Shown: one piece after another, positions 61,099 to 64,000 of the stretch
Numbering within the stretch: the stretch's first letter is position 1
How the letters are laid out: each line of letters starts with the position of its first letter
Source of the DNA: Novosphingobium chloroacetimidivorans
GTDB taxonomy: Bacteria; Pseudomonadota; Alphaproteobacteria; Sphingomonadales; Sphingomonadaceae
Direction: 5' to 3'
Assembly (NCBI RefSeq): GCF_014204535.1
Contig: NZ_JACHLR010000007.1
Span: 124,001 to 188,000, forward strand
DNA: 64,000 bases
Position numbers and translations under genes: made by a program
The notes under the pieces: generated by a model
Told to the model about the DNA's origin: nothing
The model's database searches: none
What the model saw: the letters and a program-made list of their open reading frames with translations, nothing else

Positions 61099-63351
61099 AT
61101 GGCATTGATGGCAAGTCTTCAGCAACGGGGCCGCGCGACGGATCGAAACTTTGAGCTAAAGGCGAGAGCCGAGGCGGTTAAGCTGAAGATGGCGCCTTGC
61201 CGAGCCCAAATGGCAGTGGCGATGCTGGCCGGGAGCATTGCGCTGCCAAGCTTGGCGCTTGGTCAATCGACTACGGCACCGACATCCATCGCCCGGTCTC
61301 CACCGCCGAGTGAACCGGCATTGTACCGCACTGAAGGCGATCGCGAGTTCGCGCAGCCTTACATCGACGTCGACGAATGGCGTACCCAGCCGGTGCGCCA
61401 TCGTTACGTCCATGGAGGCTTTACCGGCACGGAAACGCGCTTCTCGTATTATTTTCCGGACGAGGCTGACTACAAGAACCGCTTCTTCCAGCACATCACG
61501 CCCGTACCGGATGACGAGAACGCCAGCCAGAAACTGCCTGCCGGCGAGGACAACAAAATCGCCTTCGCCATCGCGAGCGGCGCCTACTTCGTCGAGACTA
61601 ACGGCGGCGGCAAGCTGGACCTCGGCAAGGCACATACGTCCAAGGCTGATCCTACCATCGGCGGCTATCGCGCGAACGCCAACGCGGCGGCTTACTCCCG
61701 TATCGTCGCGCAGAAGATGTACGGCGGCAAGCGTCCCTTCGGATACGCGTATGGCGGCAGCGGCGGCGCGTTCCGGACGATTGGCTTGATGGAGAACACG
61801 CGCGGCGTATGGGACGGCGCGGTTCCGTACGTGGTTGGGTCGACCCAAGCCATTCCGAACATGTTCACCGGGCGAATCCGAGTGATGCGTCTGCTTGGCG
61901 ACAAGCTAGACCAGGTCGTATCTGCCGCCGATCCGGGCGGTAGCGGCGACATCTACGCCGGGCTGACTTCGTTGCAGGCCGAGGCACTTCGCGAGATGAC
62001 CCGCCTCGGGTTCTTGCCGCAGTCCTGGTACGCCTGGCGAGACATGGGGATACACGGCTTTGCCGCGCTCTATCCGGGCATTGCGGCGGCCGATCCCACG
62101 TATTTCACCGATTTCTGGACGAAGCCGGGGTACCTGGGGTTCGACGATCCGGCACAGTTTAAAGGCGCACGGCTGCAGTTTAAGAGCAAGGTCGCGCACG
62201 TTCTGACCGCGGCCGAAGCGGCGAGGGCGGGGATCAATCTCGATGCCTCCAGCGAACGGCAGCGTGGCGGCGTGGATACCGCTTTCAAGATTCCGGAGGG
62301 CGCCGAGGGCCGACGCGTCGTCGCCTACCGCCTGACAGCTGCTCCACCGAAGATACCGTTTCTGGGTGGCGACTTGATCATCGGCACCGGAGCTGCTCGT
62401 GACAAACGCCTCCCGCTGGCGAGGATCGTGGGCGACGTCGTCGTGCTGGGCGTCGCCAACGGCGATGTCGCGGCACTGCTGAAGGATAGTGACGAAGTCA
62501 CCGTCGACAACTCCAACTTTCTGGCGATGGAGACCTACCACCGCCATCAGGTGCCTGGCCCCGAGTTCAAGGTGTGGGATCAGTTTCGCAACGCCGATGG
62601 CACGCCTAAGTACCCGCAGCGGCCCAAGCTCCTCGGTCCGATGTTCATACCGACCGTCGGCCGCAAGCAGACTGGCGAGATCGAGGGCAAGATGATCGTC
62701 GCCTCGTCGCTATGGGACCGGGAGGCGCTGCCCTGGCAAGCCGACTGGTACGCGAACCGCGTAAAGCAGCATCTTGGGGCTCGTTTCGATCAGAACTTCA
62801 GGCTCTGGTACACCGATCATGCGGTCCATGGTGACTTCTCGCCCAAGGGTTTGGGCGAAGACGCGACGAGGATCGTCAGCTACGTCCCGGTCCTGCAGCA
62901 AGCCCTGCGCGACTTGGCAGATTGGGTCGAGAAGGGTGTGCCCGCGCCGACCAGCACGCAATACAAGATTTTGGACGGCCAGGTGATCGTCCCGCCATCG
63001 GCGGAGGCGAGAAAGGGCGTCCAGCCCGTCTTATCCCTAAGCGTCAACGGTTCCGATCGTGTCGAGGTGAAGGCCGGCCAGCCTGTGTCGTTCGACGGTG
63101 CGATCACGGTGCCGACAGGGGCCGGCTCGGTGATCGCGGCGGACTGGGATTTCGATGGCAGCGGTACTTTCCCGATCAGCGCGAAGGTGCCGGCAAAGGC
63201 GAAAACCGTGAAGGTATCGACCTCCCACACGTTCACGCGTCCCGGCACTTACTTCGCCGTGCTGCGCGGGACGGCGAACCGGCAAGGTGACCGAACGGCT
63301 ACATTTGCGCGCATCCAGAACCTCGCCCGGGTTCGCGTAGTCGTGAAATAG
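61099..63351 (+). CDS. secreted alpha/beta hydrolase with C-terminal PKD-like domain
   Basis: The 750-residue product has a signal-like segment (MAVAMLAGSIALPSLALGQ, about residues 38-56) after an unusual polar N-terminus; the ATG at 61189 would place the signal at the start and may be the true one. A nucleophile elbow GYAYGGSGGAFRT is visible, as in tannase/feruloyl-esterase-like enzymes. The last 100 residues resemble a PKD domain (PVSFDGAITVPTGAG, AADWDFDGSGTF, TFTRPGTYFAVL). It starts two bases after the receptor stop. Substrate unknown. Confidence 0.75.
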   Translation: MALMASLQQRGRATDRNFELKARAEAVKLKMAPCRAQMAVAMLAGSIALPSLALGQSTTAPTSIARSPPPSEPALYRTEGDREFAQPYIDVDEWRTQPVRHRYVHGGFTGTETRFSYYFPDEADYKNRFFQHITPVPDDENASQKLPAGEDNKIAFAIASGAYFVETNGGGKLDLGKAHTSKADPTIGGYRANANAAAYSRIVAQKMYGGKRPFGYAYGGSGGAFRTIGLMENTRGVWDGAVPYVVGSTQAIPNMFTGRIRVMRLLGDKLDQVVSAADPGGSGDIYAGLTSLQAEALREMTRLGFLPQSWYAWRDMGIHGFAALYPGIAAADPTYFTDFWTKPGYLGFDDPAQFKGARLQFKSKVAHVLTAAEAARAGINLDASSERQRGGVDTAFKIPEGAEGRRVVAYRLTAAPPKIPFLGGDLIIGTGAARDKRLPLARIVGDVVVLGVANGDVAALLKDSDEVTVDNSNFLAMETYHRHQVPGPEFKVWDQFRNADGTPKYPQRPKLLGPMFIPTVGRKQTGEIEGKMIVASSLWDREALPWQADWYANRVKQHLGARFDQNFRLWYTDHAVHGDFSPKGLGEDATRIVSYVPVLQQALRDLADWVEKGVPAPTSTQYKILDGQVIVPPSAEARKGVQPVLSLSVNGSDRVEVKAGQPVSFDGAITVPTGAGSVIAADWDFDGSGTFPISAKVPAKAKTVKVSTSHTFTRPGTYFAVLRGTANRQGDRTATFARIQNLARVRVVVK

Positions 63352-63393
63352 CCCTAGGCCCGAATACCTCATGACCCCGGATTGGATGACCGC

Positions 63394-64000
63394 ATGAACA
63401 TTCGTATCGCGCACAAGCGCCTGATCTACGCTGTCACTATCGGGACGGCTCTCACCAGCGGTGTGATCACGCCGGCCATCAGCAAGCAGGATGCGGTTGC
63501 TGCCAGGCGCATCGATCCGGCAGCGCTGCGTAAAGTGGGGCAGGTCGACCCACGCTTCCTGGCCTACAACGTCGAGAGCGTGGAAGTGACCGGCGGCAAC
63601 TTCTGGGCGCCCTATCCCAAGCCCGGCGAGGCCCCACCCAAGGCCATGGAAGGTCCGCATGGCACCGGCTTCGCCACTGGCGCGTACCGGTATCGCAAGC
63701 CCATCGACCTTATCGGCAACAAGCGCCTGCGCATGCTGACCAAGGAGCTTGGCCCCTCGTACATGCGCGTGAGCGGCAGCTGGGCGAACAGCGTCTACTT
63801 CCAGGACGACGACCAGCCCGCCAGAGAGCCTCCCGCTGGCTACAAGGCCGTGATGACGCGCGCGCAATGGGCCGGCGTGGTCGATTTCGGCCGAGCGGTC
63901 GATGCCAAGATCCTGACGTCCTTCGCCACCAGCCCCGGAGCGCGTCCGAACGGCGTGTGGAATGCGGAGCAGGCTCGGCGCCTCTTCGCCTATACCCGCT
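63394..64000 (+). CDS. GH79/heparanase-like protein, 5' part
   Basis: The frame is open from the ATG at 63394 to the window edge (202 codons). After a signal-like segment (RLIYAVTIGTALTSGVITPA) it reads NVESVEVTGGNFWAPYP, LTKELGPSYMRVSGSWANSV and GVWNAEQARRLFAYT. These resemble the first strands of GH79 (heparanase/beta-glucuronidase) TIM barrels. The catalytic Glu residues would be beyond the edge. It is the third gene after a TonB receptor, so a glycoside or glucuronide substrate is plausible. Confidence 0.65.
   Translation, partial: MNIRIAHKRLIYAVTIGTALTSGVITPAISKQDAVAARRIDPAALRKVGQVDPRFLAYNVESVEVTGGNFWAPYPKPGEAPPKAMEGPHGTGFATGAYRYRKPIDLIGNKRLRMLTKELGPSYMRVSGSWANSVYFQDDDQPAREPPAGYKAVMTRAQWAGVVDFGRAVDAKILTSFATSPGARPNGVWNAEQARRLFAYTR

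Noticed and set aside
1..64000. tRNA, rRNA, CRISPR array, integrase or intact insertion sequence
   Set aside because: Nothing resembling a cloverleaf, ribosomal segment, spaced direct-repeat array or transposase was recognised by reading; a covariance-model scan would be needed to exclude small RNAs.

Overview
The window looks like chromosomal DNA of a high-GC alphaproteobacterium, most likely a sphingomonad (Novosphingobium/Sphingobium type). That is an inference from two large TonB-dependent receptors, a fused cysNC with cysD and cysQ, several SDR/P450/NTF2/EthD catabolic operons, and frequent ATGA/TGATG gene overlaps. I saw no rRNA, tRNA, CRISPR array, integrase or intact insertion sequence.

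Layout. 1-3.7 kb: a small acidic protein and three Tad-pilus-type genes (TadG-like with a VWA region, two TadE-like). 3.7-9.2 kb: a TonB receptor with a beta-propeller-like secreted protein and a Tat-exported PhoD phosphatase, then a receptor fragment. 9.3-15.5 kb: a GPH sugar symporter and a catabolic operon (MFS, FAD monooxygenase, aldehyde dehydrogenase, isocitrate-lyase-like, alpha/beta hydrolase) in which one deletion has fused and inactivated the two middle genes. 15.5-19.1 kb: a hydrolase relic, two HxlR regulators, an NmrA-like oxidoreductase with a clear operator, and VOC and SnoaL proteins. 19.2-23.2 kb: a two-component system flanked by two CPBP membrane proteases. 23.3-28.8 kb: RidA/TetR with a double operator, quinone oxidoreductase/LysR with a palindromic operator, a nitronate monooxygenase and an HSL-type esterase.

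29.1-46.7 kb is the main accessory block. An operon for an SDR, EthD, two NTF2-like proteins and an APH-like kinase faces a three-gene type-I-secretion-like operon (ABC, HlyD, TolC). The ABC protein of that operon has lost every recognisable ATPase motif. Beyond it lie two more catabolic operons (SMP-30, SDR, CMD, NTF2; and SDR, SDR, small ORF, SDR, P450), a second P450 and a TetR regulator. A 20-bp element shared by the P450 promoter and the SDR-operon promoter suggests one regulon, plausibly under the TetR.

46.9-58.2 kb has a sulfur theme: cysD-cysNC-cysQ (PAPS synthesis and PAP removal), an MFS transporter, an alkyl-sulfatase-like metallo-beta-lactamase-fold protein with a substituted metal motif, AraC and LysR regulators, a PAPS-type sulfotransferase, an SDR and a beta-hydroxyacid-dehydrogenase-like enzyme. 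58.4-64 kb: a second TonB receptor followed by a secreted alpha/beta hydrolase with a PKD-like tail and the start of a GH79/heparanase-like protein, which suggests uptake coupled to extracytoplasmic hydrolysis of a plant-type conjugate.

The most notable items are the pseudo-ATPase exporter operon (32924-37124), the ALDH/ICL deletion fusion at about 12170, the two enzymes with substituted active sites (10761-11618 and 51802-53046), and the regulatory palindromes at 16536, 23736/23759, 25659, 40859 and 45974.
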